From Emcibacteraceae bacterium (GTDB lineage Bacteria > Pseudomonadota > Alphaproteobacteria > Sphingomonadales > Emcibacteraceae): a DNA stretch of 64,000 nt. The stretch spans positions 62,001 to 126,000 of the forward strand of contig CAJQRG010000016.1 in assembly GCA_905612225.1 (NCBI GenBank), read 5' to 3'. Below are positions 1 to 8,082 of the stretch, piece by piece. Made by a program: the position numbers and the translations under genes. Below the pieces are notes generated by a model that did not search any database, had not been told where the DNA came from, and worked only from the letters and a program-made list of their open reading frames with translations. Each line of letters begins with the position of its first letter. The stretch's first letter is position 1.

Positions 1-1390
1 AAATTGCCTTTCCATTATAATACTTCCTGAAGTTTCCAGGATGCAATTTTTCACCACAAGTTAAGGAATGCTCAATCCGTTCAGGTATGGTCATATTTGA
101 AAGTTCAACACTGCCCCCACCGTATTTGTAATTAGTAAGCATCACATCACCGTCTCCCCCAAAAAGGTTGGATGATGGGTAAGATGTCTGATAGTGACCA
201 TCCATATCTGAATATGAAGCCCCTCCATAAATCATATCATCTTCTTCCCAAAAGCGGCGTGTAAACTGCAGTCCTATTTTAAATGCAGGTGAGCTGGTCG
301 CGGACTTGAGAGCAGTCTTAACATCATTACTAAAATTATTATCAATACCAGCAATCACTGAAAATGGGATAGTTGATATAACGTAGTCACCTTCTATTTT
401 TTTCACTTTTCCAGATTTTGTATTCTTAATTGTAATAACTACATTATTAATGTTATTTTGAATATAAGTTACTTCAGAATTATAGCTAATGGACCTTCGT
501 TTAAGTACCTTCTCCATTGCAAATGGAATTTGATCCATACCTCCCTTGGCTTGGTACATTACGCTAGGGTGATCAGCGGTATTCCAGCGCCTACCTATAT
601 TGATTTTGAGTAATTCAGCTAATTCAAATGGCTCCGATAATTTACCCGCGTCAAGAAGTGTTCCTGGATATTGATCTATTGAGTGGCCCCGACCACGATT
701 TGCTCGGTAATTTAATTTTTTTCTATCTAAAAGCCCCGTTGATGCAAGATATTCTAATAAGCGTTCTTTATCTTCTGTATCTATTTCGTCATCAAGAGAT
801 CCGTTACCTACTGCTTTTGCTAATAGTTCCTGAATACTTCCAGCCCTATCAACATCCAACTCTACTTGTCTAACTCGCCTTCCTTTTAGGGGACCTTCAA
901 TATTTTCACTATAGTAATAAGCGTGAACTGATTTATTAATCATTGGTTCTAGTTCTACTCCAAGTTCGCGACAATAGTGGATTACAGCTTTATGCTCTGC
1001 TGGTATCCGCCATGGTCCAATATTGAGGTATTGGCCATGGTCAAAATCACAAACCTGGCGCTCTCCACCTAATTCGTCAATTACTTTACCTTTTCTAGCC
1101 GTTTGCGCACGTCCACCTGAATGTTCTCGCGCTTCTATGATTTGACATTTATAACCCTTTTTAGAAAGCTCTAGTGCTGTAACTAATCCACTTAGGCCTG
1201 CACCAAGGATTAATACAGTTTTATCTTTTCCTTCCGTTGAAAGAAGTGGCGGCTTATCCTTAGCAGAAGCATGAACCAGATCAAGAGCACTCATTGCGGT
1301 ATAAAGCGCTGTCGAACCTGCAATCATCCCAATTTGTTCTAAAAAATTTCGTTTACTTATATTGTTTATATTATCTAATTTAGGGGACAT
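1..1390 (-). CDS. flavin amine oxidase / L-amino-acid oxidase paralogue, 3' end off the window
   Basis: The ORF track misses this gene because it runs off the left edge. I read an open minus-strand frame from ATG at 1390 to base 1 (about 463 codons). The N-terminus has ISKRNFLEQIG, a KR-type twin-arginine-like leader with a hydrophobic stretch. The FAD-binding LILGAGLSGLVTALELSKKG follows near residue 50, then a long stretch collinear with the neighbour at 1611-3197, including HYLN-like WRIPAEHK and RRFWEEDDMIYGG. About 60 C-terminal residues are missing compared with the neighbour. It is a diverged tandem duplicate, expected to oxidise an amine or amino acid in the periplasm to an imine/aldehyde or keto acid with H2O2. 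Family assignment is firm; substrate is unknown. Confidence 0.85.
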   Translation of the reverse strand, partial: MSPKLDNINNISKRNFLEQIGMIAGSTALYTAMSALDLVHASAKDKPPLLSTEGKDKTVLILGAGLSGLVTALELSKKGYKCQIIEAREHSGGRAQTARKGKVIDELGGERQVCDFDHGQYLNIGPWRIPAEHKAVIHYCRELGVELEPMINKSVHAYYYSENIEGPLKGRRVRQVELDVDRAGSIQELLAKAVGNGSLDDEIDTEDKERLLEYLASTGLLDRKKLNYRANRGRGHSIDQYPGTLLDAGKLSEPFELAELLKINIGRRWNTADHPSVMYQAKGGMDQIPFAMEKVLKRRSISYNSEVTYIQNNINNVVITIKNTKSGKVKKIEGDYVISTIPFSVIAGIDNNFSNDVKTALKSATSSPAFKIGLQFTRRFWEEDDMIYGGASYSDMDGHYQTSYPSSNLFGGDGDVMLTNYKYGGGSVELSNMTIPERIEHSLTCGEKLHPGNFRKYYNGKAI

Positions 1391-1550
1391 ATCGAAACTC
1401 CACATACAACTAATTTCCAAAAGCAAATAGCATATTTGATATGATATAACAACAGAGAAAACCAAATAATATTATGGTATTTAATTTATATATTTTGCAT
1501 ACACTTTTATATCTGAGAATATAAATTTTAATGTAATCTGACCTAATAAT

Positions 1551-1583
1551 ACAAGGGCACGTGGTAATACCACGTACCCTTGT
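1551..1583 (-). terminator. strong hairpin terminator after the amine oxidase gene
   Basis: ACAAGGG-CACGTGG and CCACGTA-CCCTTGT form a nearly perfect hairpin of about 14 pairs with a short TAATA loop. It sits 28 bases past the stop codon of the minus-strand oxidase gene at 1611. A T-rich tract follows on both strands, so it may work in either direction. The rest of the 1391-1610 gap is AT-rich and probably holds the promoter of the left-hand oxidase. Confidence 0.75.
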
Positions 1584-1610
1584 ATTTTCAATCAGTAGAC
1601 AAATTATTTT

Positions 1611-3197
1611 TTAAATTTTAGCCGCACGCTTATCAAGTTCTGCTATTGTAATCCAGGCACCCTCAATAGCACCCGCCATCCAGCCTGAAAGGCGAGGGGC
1701 TATACAATCACCAGAAAATAATACGCGATTTTCACCTTTAAGTATGGTAGGTAATTTTTTTATACTGTCACCACGCCAACTGGACCAACCAGACTTATTA
1801 TACTTTTCATCTTCCCAAATAATACCAGCGGCTTTACCGTTGAAATTTTGTCTGTACTTTTCCGGATGTACATTTTCACCAGTAGACAGTGCATATTCAA
1901 TTTTTTCATCCATGTTCATTCCACTGAATGCTGTAGACCTACCTCCAAAAAGATATGAAGCTAATATTACACCGCCGTTCTGACCATGTAAATCAGCAGA
2001 CGGATATGCAATGGTGCCTGCCATACTGGTGGATGAGTTACCACCATAAATCATATCTTCAACCTCCCAAAAGCGTGTTTTCATCTGAAGGCCAAACTTT
2101 GTAACCTGACTTGGTGCAGGTGTTTTCATTGCATCAATTATGTCTTGGTTGAAATCGTTTTCAATTTCTGTGACTACTGCAAACGGTATGGTAGAAATAA
2201 GATAATCACCGGTTGTAGTTCTTTCGCGACCACTTTTTGTGTCTTTATAATTTATGGAAACACCGTCACTTGTTTGTGATATTTTTGTCACTTCTTTATT
2301 AAGTTTCATTGTGCCTCGGGGAAGGGCATCACGAAGTGCAAAAGATACTGCGTCCATCCCACCTATAGCCTGGAACATACAGGTTGGATGATCAGATGTA
2401 AGTTCTCTAGTTTCAATATTTAAATTGAGAAGTTCACTCAAGTCGTATGGTTCTGATAAGGTTCCATAATTCTCACCTGCCCCTTTATAACTGGAAAACC
2501 CCCGAATTTGATTTGCTTGATACTCAAATGTATCAGCATTAATTAAGCCCATACCTTTCAGGTAAGTAAGTAGTTTTTCTATATCTTCAGGAGATAACGT
2601 GTCGTCAAGTGCTCCACCCGTTGCACATTTGGCGAGTAGTTCAGCAACATGGCCTTTTCTATCAGCTTCCATATGAATACGGCGAACACGTTTATTATTT
2701 AAAGGGCCTTCAATTGAGTCTGAATATACATAACTTTGGCTACTATGGTTTAACATAATTTCTAACGGCACACCAAGTGTTCTACAATAGTGCAGCGTTG
2801 AGTGATGCTGACCTGGAATGCGCCATGCGCCATGATTTAAATATTGCCCATGTTCAAAATCACAAGTTTCAACTGACCCATCAGCTTGTGCCACTTTAGT
2901 TCCTTTGCGAGAGCAACTGGTTCTGCCACCCGCAAAATCACGTGCCTCTAAAAGCTCCACATCATAACCTTTTTTACTGAGTTCAAGAGCGGAAACCATT
3001 CCAGCAAGGCCTGCACCAAGAATAATTACCTTTTGGCCGTTACCAGATGTACTAAGCTTAGGTGGTGCGATCATGTCCGACGCAAAACTATTCTCAAAGC
3101 CACTTAGGGCCGTCATCACAGCTGCAGATCCACCAATCATACCAATGGTTTGTAGAAAATCTCGCTTGGATATAGGTTTATTTATTTGCTTGGACAT
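1611..3197 (-). CDS. Tat-exported flavin monoamine / L-amino-acid oxidase family protein
   Basis: This 528-residue flavoenzyme should oxidise an amine or L-amino acid using O2, giving NH3 and H2O2. The leader (residues 1-40) reads ISKRDFLQTIGM followed by a hydrophobic stretch and an A-S-A-type end, a KR variant of the Tat motif. The FAD dinucleotide motif VIILGAGLAGMVSALELSKK starts near residue 58. GAWRIPGQHH matches the region where L-amino-acid oxidases keep the carboxylate-binding Arg. RFWEVEDMIYGG is the LAAO-like FWE..D.I.GG block, and SGDCIAPRLSGWMAGAIEGA is the C-terminal FAD/active-site motif. Length is normal for the family. It lies beside a diverged paralogue and divergent from the dipeptidase gene. 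Substrate not deducible. Confidence 0.88.
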   Translation of the reverse strand: MSKQINKPISKRDFLQTIGMIGGSAAVMTALSGFENSFASDMIAPPKLSTSGNGQKVIILGAGLAGMVSALELSKKGYDVELLEARDFAGGRTSCSRKGTKVAQADGSVETCDFEHGQYLNHGAWRIPGQHHSTLHYCRTLGVPLEIMLNHSSQSYVYSDSIEGPLNNKRVRRIHMEADRKGHVAELLAKCATGGALDDTLSPEDIEKLLTYLKGMGLINADTFEYQANQIRGFSSYKGAGENYGTLSEPYDLSELLNLNIETRELTSDHPTCMFQAIGGMDAVSFALRDALPRGTMKLNKEVTKISQTSDGVSINYKDTKSGRERTTTGDYLISTIPFAVVTEIENDFNQDIIDAMKTPAPSQVTKFGLQMKTRFWEVEDMIYGGNSSTSMAGTIAYPSADLHGQNGGVILASYLFGGRSTAFSGMNMDEKIEYALSTGENVHPEKYRQNFNGKAAGIIWEDEKYNKSGWSSWRGDSIKKLPTILKGENRVLFSGDCIAPRLSGWMAGAIEGAWITIAELDKRAAKI

Positions 3198-3266
3198 TTA
3201 TATCGCTCCATAAAATTAATTTTGGTGGTTAGAAACTCAGTATTTATATCATATTTATTGGTTATA

Positions 3267-3296
3267 TAATAACAATATACATGCATGCTGTGTCAA
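3267..3296 (-). promoter_or_regulatory. candidate sigma-70 promoter of the amine oxidase gene
   Basis: Read on the minus strand, a perfect TTGACA lies at 3296-3291, followed 17-18 bases later by an AT-rich TTATTATA-like -10 region. It is about 100 bases upstream of the oxidase ATG. The same TTGACA hexamer occurs upstream of both Tat aminotransferase genes. The -10 match is weak. Confidence 0.45.
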
Positions 3297-3379
3297 ATGT
3301 TTTATGAAAATAAAGTTGTTATTCTACTAAACAGGCTGATAATATTAATTTACATAATTTGAAATAATTGGATGTTAAA

Positions 3380-4504
3380 ATGATTGATAGACGAAATTTT
3401 ATATCGGGTGCTTTGGCATTTCCTTTTTTAAGTGGTTTTGGAGGTAAAGTATTTGCGCAGAAGAGTGATCCAAATTTTACGCCAGCAATAATAGGAAAAC
3501 CTTGGGACCCAAAACGAAATGCACTTGTTTTTGATGCCATGGGAGAGATTAGAGACACATTTTCTGATGAATTAATTGAGGAAATGCTTGCCGCTGGTAT
3601 GCGAGGTATAGCGGTTACTTGCGGTAACCCAAGGCAAGATAACTTATCAGTGGAAGGTGGTTTTCAGTCTGCGCTTGAGGAAATGCTTTGGTTTGATAAA
3701 CATATAGAAGATAAATCCCAGTACTATTTAAAAGGAACCAAAGTTTTTGATATTGATAGGGCACGTGAAGAGGGAAAAATAGCAATTTTTTATCTTACGC
3801 AAAACTCAGATCATTTCATGCGTGATCTTGATAACGTTGATGTATTTTACGGGGTGGGACAACGTTCCTGTCAACTTACTTATAATTACCAAAACTATGC
3901 CGGCTCAGGCTGCATGGAACACCATGGTTCAGGCGTTACTGACTTCGGTGGCCGTTTGATTGAAAAATTAAATGATATAGGCATGATGATCGACTTAAGT
4001 CATGCTAATGTCCAAACTACACTTGATGCTGCGGATATTTCATCTCGACCTATCCATATTTCACATACAACATGTGCTAATGTTAATGAAAACCCACGAG
4101 CTATGCCTGACATTGTGTTAAAGGCTGTGGCTGAAAAAGGCGGAGTTGTTGGCATAACCCAGATGCGAACATTTATGACCTTGTCACGTTACGGGATGGT
4201 AGATCTTTATTTTGATCATATAATGCACGCTGTTAATGTTGCAGGTATTGACAATGTTTGTATAGGATCTGATAGGGATCACCGGCGTTTAGTTGTTACT
4301 CCGGAATACCTCGAGGAAATGCAGCGAGAGCAAGGACAGCGTTTTGATGTAAGGCGGGTCCCGCTTTATTTTGAAGAACTAAATTCCCCTCGTCGTATGG
4401 AAGTCATTTGGGATAAGTTAATAAAGCGGGGGCTTTCAGAGGATTCGGTAGAAAAAATTACCGGACTTAATATCTACAATTATTATAAAGAAATTTTAGG
4501 TTAA
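3380..4504 (+). CDS. Tat-exported M19 (membrane dipeptidase-like) protein with altered metal site
   Basis: The family cleaves dipeptides, including Cys-Gly and its S-conjugates, with a binuclear zinc site. I prefer ATG 3380 over the listed TTG 3368 because the leader DRRNFISGALAF...VFAQ then starts in the usual Tat position. M19 features include the block RLIEKLNDIGMMIDLSHAN with its DLSH histidine, the second histidine in IHISHTT, and VCIGSDRDHR near the C-terminus (usually GsDfDG). The early H-x-D metal motif, however, reads FDAMGEI. The place of the bridging Glu (usually EGG) reads YLTQNSD. Two ligand positions therefore look substituted, and activity or substrate may differ from ordinary dipeptidases. 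It is first in a plus-strand block followed 21 bases later by the gamma-glutamyltransferase gene. Confidence 0.82.
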   Translation: MIDRRNFISGALAFPFLSGFGGKVFAQKSDPNFTPAIIGKPWDPKRNALVFDAMGEIRDTFSDELIEEMLAAGMRGIAVTCGNPRQDNLSVEGGFQSALEEMLWFDKHIEDKSQYYLKGTKVFDIDRAREEGKIAIFYLTQNSDHFMRDLDNVDVFYGVGQRSCQLTYNYQNYAGSGCMEHHGSGVTDFGGRLIEKLNDIGMMIDLSHANVQTTLDAADISSRPIHISHTTCANVNENPRAMPDIVLKAVAEKGGVVGITQMRTFMTLSRYGMVDLYFDHIMHAVNVAGIDNVCIGSDRDHRRLVVTPEYLEEMQREQGQRFDVRRVPLYFEELNSPRRMEVIWDKLIKRGLSEDSVEKITGLNIYNYYKEILG

Positions 4505-4525
4505 AATAATTAATAAAGGGTTTTA

Positions 4526-6130
4526 ATGGTCAAAAATAGAACTTATTATCAGGCTATTGGTAAAGAACCTGTTGTGGCAAAAAATGGTATGGCTGCTACC
4601 TCCCACCCCATTGCAACGGAAGTAGCGATAGAAATAATGAAGGCAGGTGGAAATGCAATGGATGCCGCAGTGGCCGCATGCGCTGTTCAATGTGTTGTTG
4701 AGCCGCAATCAACTGGTATTGGTGGTGATTGTTTTGCTATTTTTTCACCTTTAGGTAGCACAAATTATATTGCTTACAACGGTTCTGGGAGAACACCTGC
4801 CGCTGCCGAACCGAGTTGGTATAGGGCCCAGGGAATTACAAATATTACCGAACGAAGTGCTCATGCAGTAACTATACCGGGATCTATTGATGCCTGGGAT
4901 CGCCTTATAAGGGATCATGGGCGCATGAAATTAACTGAAATTTTACAACCAGCAATTAAACTTGCTAAAAGTGGTTATAAAATTTTCAAGAGAGTTGGAA
5001 GGGATTTTAAGCGAGCAAACAACTATATTGATCCTTTATCCAATGCTGGAAAGGTTTTTATGCCAAATGGGGTTTTACCAGAGGTTGGTGAAATTCATCG
5101 ACAACCACTCCTAGCTAATACTTTAGATATGATTGCATCTGTAGGTAGAGAGGGTTTTTATCAAGGAAAAGTTGCAGAAGATTTAGTCACATATTTACGA
5201 AGTTTGGGGGGATTGCACACACTTAAAGATTTTAATAGTGCGTCTGGAAATTATATAACCCCAATATCAGTAGAATTCAAAGGTTATGAAGTTCATCAAT
5301 GTCCACCAAACGGTCAGGGTATTATAGCACTTATGTTACTAAAAATTATGGAACGTTTTAAAAATAATAATATGTCACCATTAGACCCAGAACATGTTCA
5401 TAGAGAAATTGAAGCCTGTAAGCTAGCCTACCACTATAGGGATGCATATCTGGCCGATCCAGATCATACCGAAGTTCCAGTAAATGAAATGCTTTCTGAG
5501 AGTACCATTACCCGTCTTTTCCAAGCTATCGGCGATAAGGCTATAAAATCACTTTCGGAATATGAACTCCCAAACCATCAGGATACAGTTTATATAACCG
5601 TGGTTGATAAGGAAAGAAATTGTGCGAGCTTTATAAACACTCTTTTCATGCCATTTGGCAGTAGTCTTATGGAACCTAATTCTGGAGTGCTTCTTCACAA
5701 TAGGGGATGTGGTTTTTCAATGAAAAGCGGCCACCCAAATGAAATTGCTGGAGGAAAAAGACCGCTACACACAATCATTCCAGCTATGCTTTCAAAAAAT
5801 GGTCAAACAATTATGCCATTTGGTGTGATGGGAGGCGCGTATCAAGCATTTGGGCATTTACAGCTTTTAAGTCGTTTATTTAATTATAATTATGATATCC
5901 AGCAGGCAATGGATATTCCTCGCTTTTTTCCTAATCCCGTGACGGGTGAGATAGAGATAGAAGAGGGATTTAACTCAGAATTGATTAAAAAAATTGAAAT
6001 GAGAGGCCATAAAGTTGTGTTGAGCCCATCACCAATTGGTGGTTCTCAAGCTATTTGGATTGATTATAAGAATGGAACCTTAATTGGCGGTTCTGATCCG
6101 CGCAAGGATGGTTGCGCTCAGGGCTATTAA
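4526..6130 (+). CDS. gamma-glutamyltransferase family protein (Ntn hydrolase, T03)
   Basis: GGTs hydrolyse or transfer the gamma-glutamyl group of glutathione and related compounds. The 534 residues match the family. GGNAMDAAVAACAVQCVVEPQ and GIGGDCF are the N-terminal signature, and PPNGQGIIALMLL is the central block. DTVYITVVD carries the Thr expected to be freed by autocleavage (usually DTTHxSVVD). GGKRPLHTIIPAM and GVMGGAYQ lie in the small subunit. No signal peptide is visible, so unlike many GGTs it looks cytoplasmic and would act after import. It is close behind the dipeptidase gene (21-base gap) and likely cotranscribed. Exact substrate not shown; other acylases of this fold are possible. 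Confidence 0.88.
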   Translation: MVKNRTYYQAIGKEPVVAKNGMAATSHPIATEVAIEIMKAGGNAMDAAVAACAVQCVVEPQSTGIGGDCFAIFSPLGSTNYIAYNGSGRTPAAAEPSWYRAQGITNITERSAHAVTIPGSIDAWDRLIRDHGRMKLTEILQPAIKLAKSGYKIFKRVGRDFKRANNYIDPLSNAGKVFMPNGVLPEVGEIHRQPLLANTLDMIASVGREGFYQGKVAEDLVTYLRSLGGLHTLKDFNSASGNYITPISVEFKGYEVHQCPPNGQGIIALMLLKIMERFKNNNMSPLDPEHVHREIEACKLAYHYRDAYLADPDHTEVPVNEMLSESTITRLFQAIGDKAIKSLSEYELPNHQDTVYITVVDKERNCASFINTLFMPFGSSLMEPNSGVLLHNRGCGFSMKSGHPNEIAGGKRPLHTIIPAMLSKNGQTIMPFGVMGGAYQAFGHLQLLSRLFNYNYDIQQAMDIPRFFPNPVTGEIEIEEGFNSELIKKIEMRGHKVVLSPSPIGGSQAIWIDYKNGTLIGGSDPRKDGCAQGY

Positions 6131-6231
6131 ATTAAACTAAATAAAATTTAAAGATGAGTGATTTAATAAAAAGACTTGTTTAATACTCTTATTACTTATA
6201 ATTTTTGTTCTTACAAAATAGGATCAAATTT

Positions 6232-7509
6232 ATGAGTGAAGATGTGCTAAATAAAGTTTTTAAAATAATTGAAAAATCCGAAGATAACCTAATTAAACTT
6301 TGCCAAGATCTTATTAGATTTCCAACTGTTAATCCACCCGGGAATGACTATAAGGCCTGCGTTGAATATATTGGTAATAGACTTAAAGTTCGTGGTTTTA
6401 AGGTTGAATATATTCGAGCTTTCGGTACACCAGGTGATAGTTCTAAATACCCCCGTTATAATGTAGTAGCTCGTTATGACACAGGAAAGCCTGGTCCTTG
6501 CGTTCATTTTAACAGCCACATTGATGTTGTCGAAACTGGTGATGGCTGGACGAAAGACCCCTTTTCCGCCGACCTTATCGATGGTAGAATTTATGGTCGT
6601 GGAGCATGCGATATGAAAGGAGGTATGGCTTCGTCAATTATTGCTGTTGAAGCTCTTATAGATAGTGGTATTGAGTTAAAAGGGGCCATTGAAATATCTG
6701 GTACGGGAGATGAAGAATCTGGTGGCTTAGGTGGCGTTGCCTTCTTAGCAGAGAAGGGTTATTTTTCAAAAGAACGAGTAGACCACGTTATCATACCTGA
6801 ACCACTTAATGTTGACAGGGTTTGTTTAGGTCATCGGGGCGTTTGGTGGGCGGAAATTGAAACGCATGGTAGAATAGCCCATGGGTCTATGCCATTTTTA
6901 GGTGATTGCGCTGTACGTCATATGGGTGCGGTTGTAGCAGACTTCGAAGATAAGCTTTATCCAGCTATGGCTGCCCGCTATACCTCCATGCCTGTTGTTC
7001 CTGAGGGAGCAAAACAGTCTACCCTTAATATAAATAGTATCCATGGCGGTCAGGCTGAAGGTAATGAAGGTTTGCCAGCACCCTGCGTACCAGATAGTTG
7101 CAGGATGATTATTGATAGACGGTTTTTAGTTGAAGAGGAATTAGAAGAGGTGAAAAGTGAAGTTGTTAGCATTCTTTCTTCTCTTGAAAAGTCTAGGGAA
7201 GGATTTAGCTTTGATATTAGGGATATGCTGGAAGTTATTCCAAGTATGACTGACAGTAATTCACCAGTTGTAAAGGCCACTGTCGCTGCGATTGAAGATG
7301 TTCTTGGTATTACACCAGAATTAATTTGTTCACCGGGAACTTATGATCAAAAACATATAGATAGAATTGGTAATCTAAAAGATTGTATAGCTTATGGACC
7401 CGGAATATTAGAATTAGCTCATCAGCCCGATGAATATGTTGTGGTTGAAGACATGATAAACTCCGCAAAGGTAATGGCGTCTTCTACGTATAAATTGCTT
7501 ACACAGTAG
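6232..7509 (+). CDS. M20 family metallopeptidase (ArgE/DapE/aminoacylase type)
   Basis: M20 enzymes remove acyl or amino-acid groups from small substrates using two zinc ions. I start at ATG 6232 because AGGA sits eight bases upstream; the track start at 6205 is a TTG. Ligand motifs are present in order: HFNSHIDVV, the catalytic YGRGACDMKGG, GDEESGG with the paired Glu, VIIPEPLN, and the C-terminal His in ELAHQPDEYV. At 425 residues it resembles the ArgE/DapE/acetylornithine deacetylase group, but it lies outside any arginine or lysine biosynthesis operon. In this setting it more likely deacylates a catabolic peptide or N-acyl amino acid. No signal peptide, so cytoplasmic. Confidence 0.87.
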   Translation: MSEDVLNKVFKIIEKSEDNLIKLCQDLIRFPTVNPPGNDYKACVEYIGNRLKVRGFKVEYIRAFGTPGDSSKYPRYNVVARYDTGKPGPCVHFNSHIDVVETGDGWTKDPFSADLIDGRIYGRGACDMKGGMASSIIAVEALIDSGIELKGAIEISGTGDEESGGLGGVAFLAEKGYFSKERVDHVIIPEPLNVDRVCLGHRGVWWAEIETHGRIAHGSMPFLGDCAVRHMGAVVADFEDKLYPAMAARYTSMPVVPEGAKQSTLNINSIHGGQAEGNEGLPAPCVPDSCRMIIDRRFLVEEELEEVKSEVVSILSSLEKSREGFSFDIRDMLEVIPSMTDSNSPVVKATVAAIEDVLGITPELICSPGTYDQKHIDRIGNLKDCIAYGPGILELAHQPDEYVVVEDMINSAKVMASSTYKLLTQ

Positions 7510-7572
7510 GTTTATTTAAATATTTTACTTATACTTTTGTAATTATGAATAATAAAAGATTTTTAGGGTAGT

Positions 7573-8082
7573 ATGTTAACTGGTAAATTCCATAATCTAA
7601 CGAGACGCAACTTTACAATAGGTGTGGCAGTCTTTGGTTTTATTTTTGGTTGCCAAGTACCTATTTATTTAAAAAATTCAAAAAAAAGTGACGCCGATGG
7701 TCTTCTGCATATGAGATTAGACGGTAAAGTTGATGTTTATTCTGGTGGCGGCCATCTTGGTATTTATTCAGATTTTGACACTATAAAAATTTTAAAACAA
7801 ACAATGAATTTTAAAAATAGTGATTTTGTTATTATTACTGGTGATAATCCTGATCAACTTCCTGGATTTCTAGGGCAAAGCATACATCATATGAGTTTTA
7901 CAAATGCAAAAACTAACCATAGGGCCGCTTCTATTTTAAAACAAAAACTAAATAATCAACAGGGAGATATTTTTCTTAAGCCTACATATATTATTGATAA
8001 TGGGATTTCTAAAAAAACTCAAAATGTAATTAATAGCCTTAAACCAGAGGGAATTATTGTTGCTGTGGAGCATATTATTTAA
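7573..8082 (+). CDS. small Tat lipoprotein resembling only the N-terminal part of a molybdenum hydroxylase large subunit
   Basis: The leader LTRRNFTIGVAVFGFIFGC has a clear twin-arginine motif, a hydrophobic core and a Cys suited to lipidation. The mature 140 residues align by eye with the start of IorB/aldehyde-oxidase-type molybdopterin subunits. A strand like LHMRLDGKVDVYSGGGHLG matches the usual DG.V.V..g..elG; VIITGDNPDQLPGFLGQS matches gDt..tPd.g.t.GS; HRAASILKQKL and YIIDNGIS follow in the same order. The cofactor-binding remainder (over 500 residues) is absent, and the stop overlaps the next start as TAATG, so the gene is complete as it stands. It could be a domesticated domain or a decayed gene. 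Similarity is judged by eye and function is unknown. Confidence 0.55.
   Translation: MLTGKFHNLTRRNFTIGVAVFGFIFGCQVPIYLKNSKKSDADGLLHMRLDGKVDVYSGGGHLGIYSDFDTIKILKQTMNFKNSDFVIITGDNPDQLPGFLGQSIHHMSFTNAKTNHRAASILKQKLNNQQGDIFLKPTYIIDNGISKKTQNVINSLKPEGIIVAVEHII

Noticed and set aside
628-873. ORF track entry on the plus strand, 81 codons
   Set aside because: Shadow of the minus-strand amine oxidase running off the left edge; its protein shows no family features.
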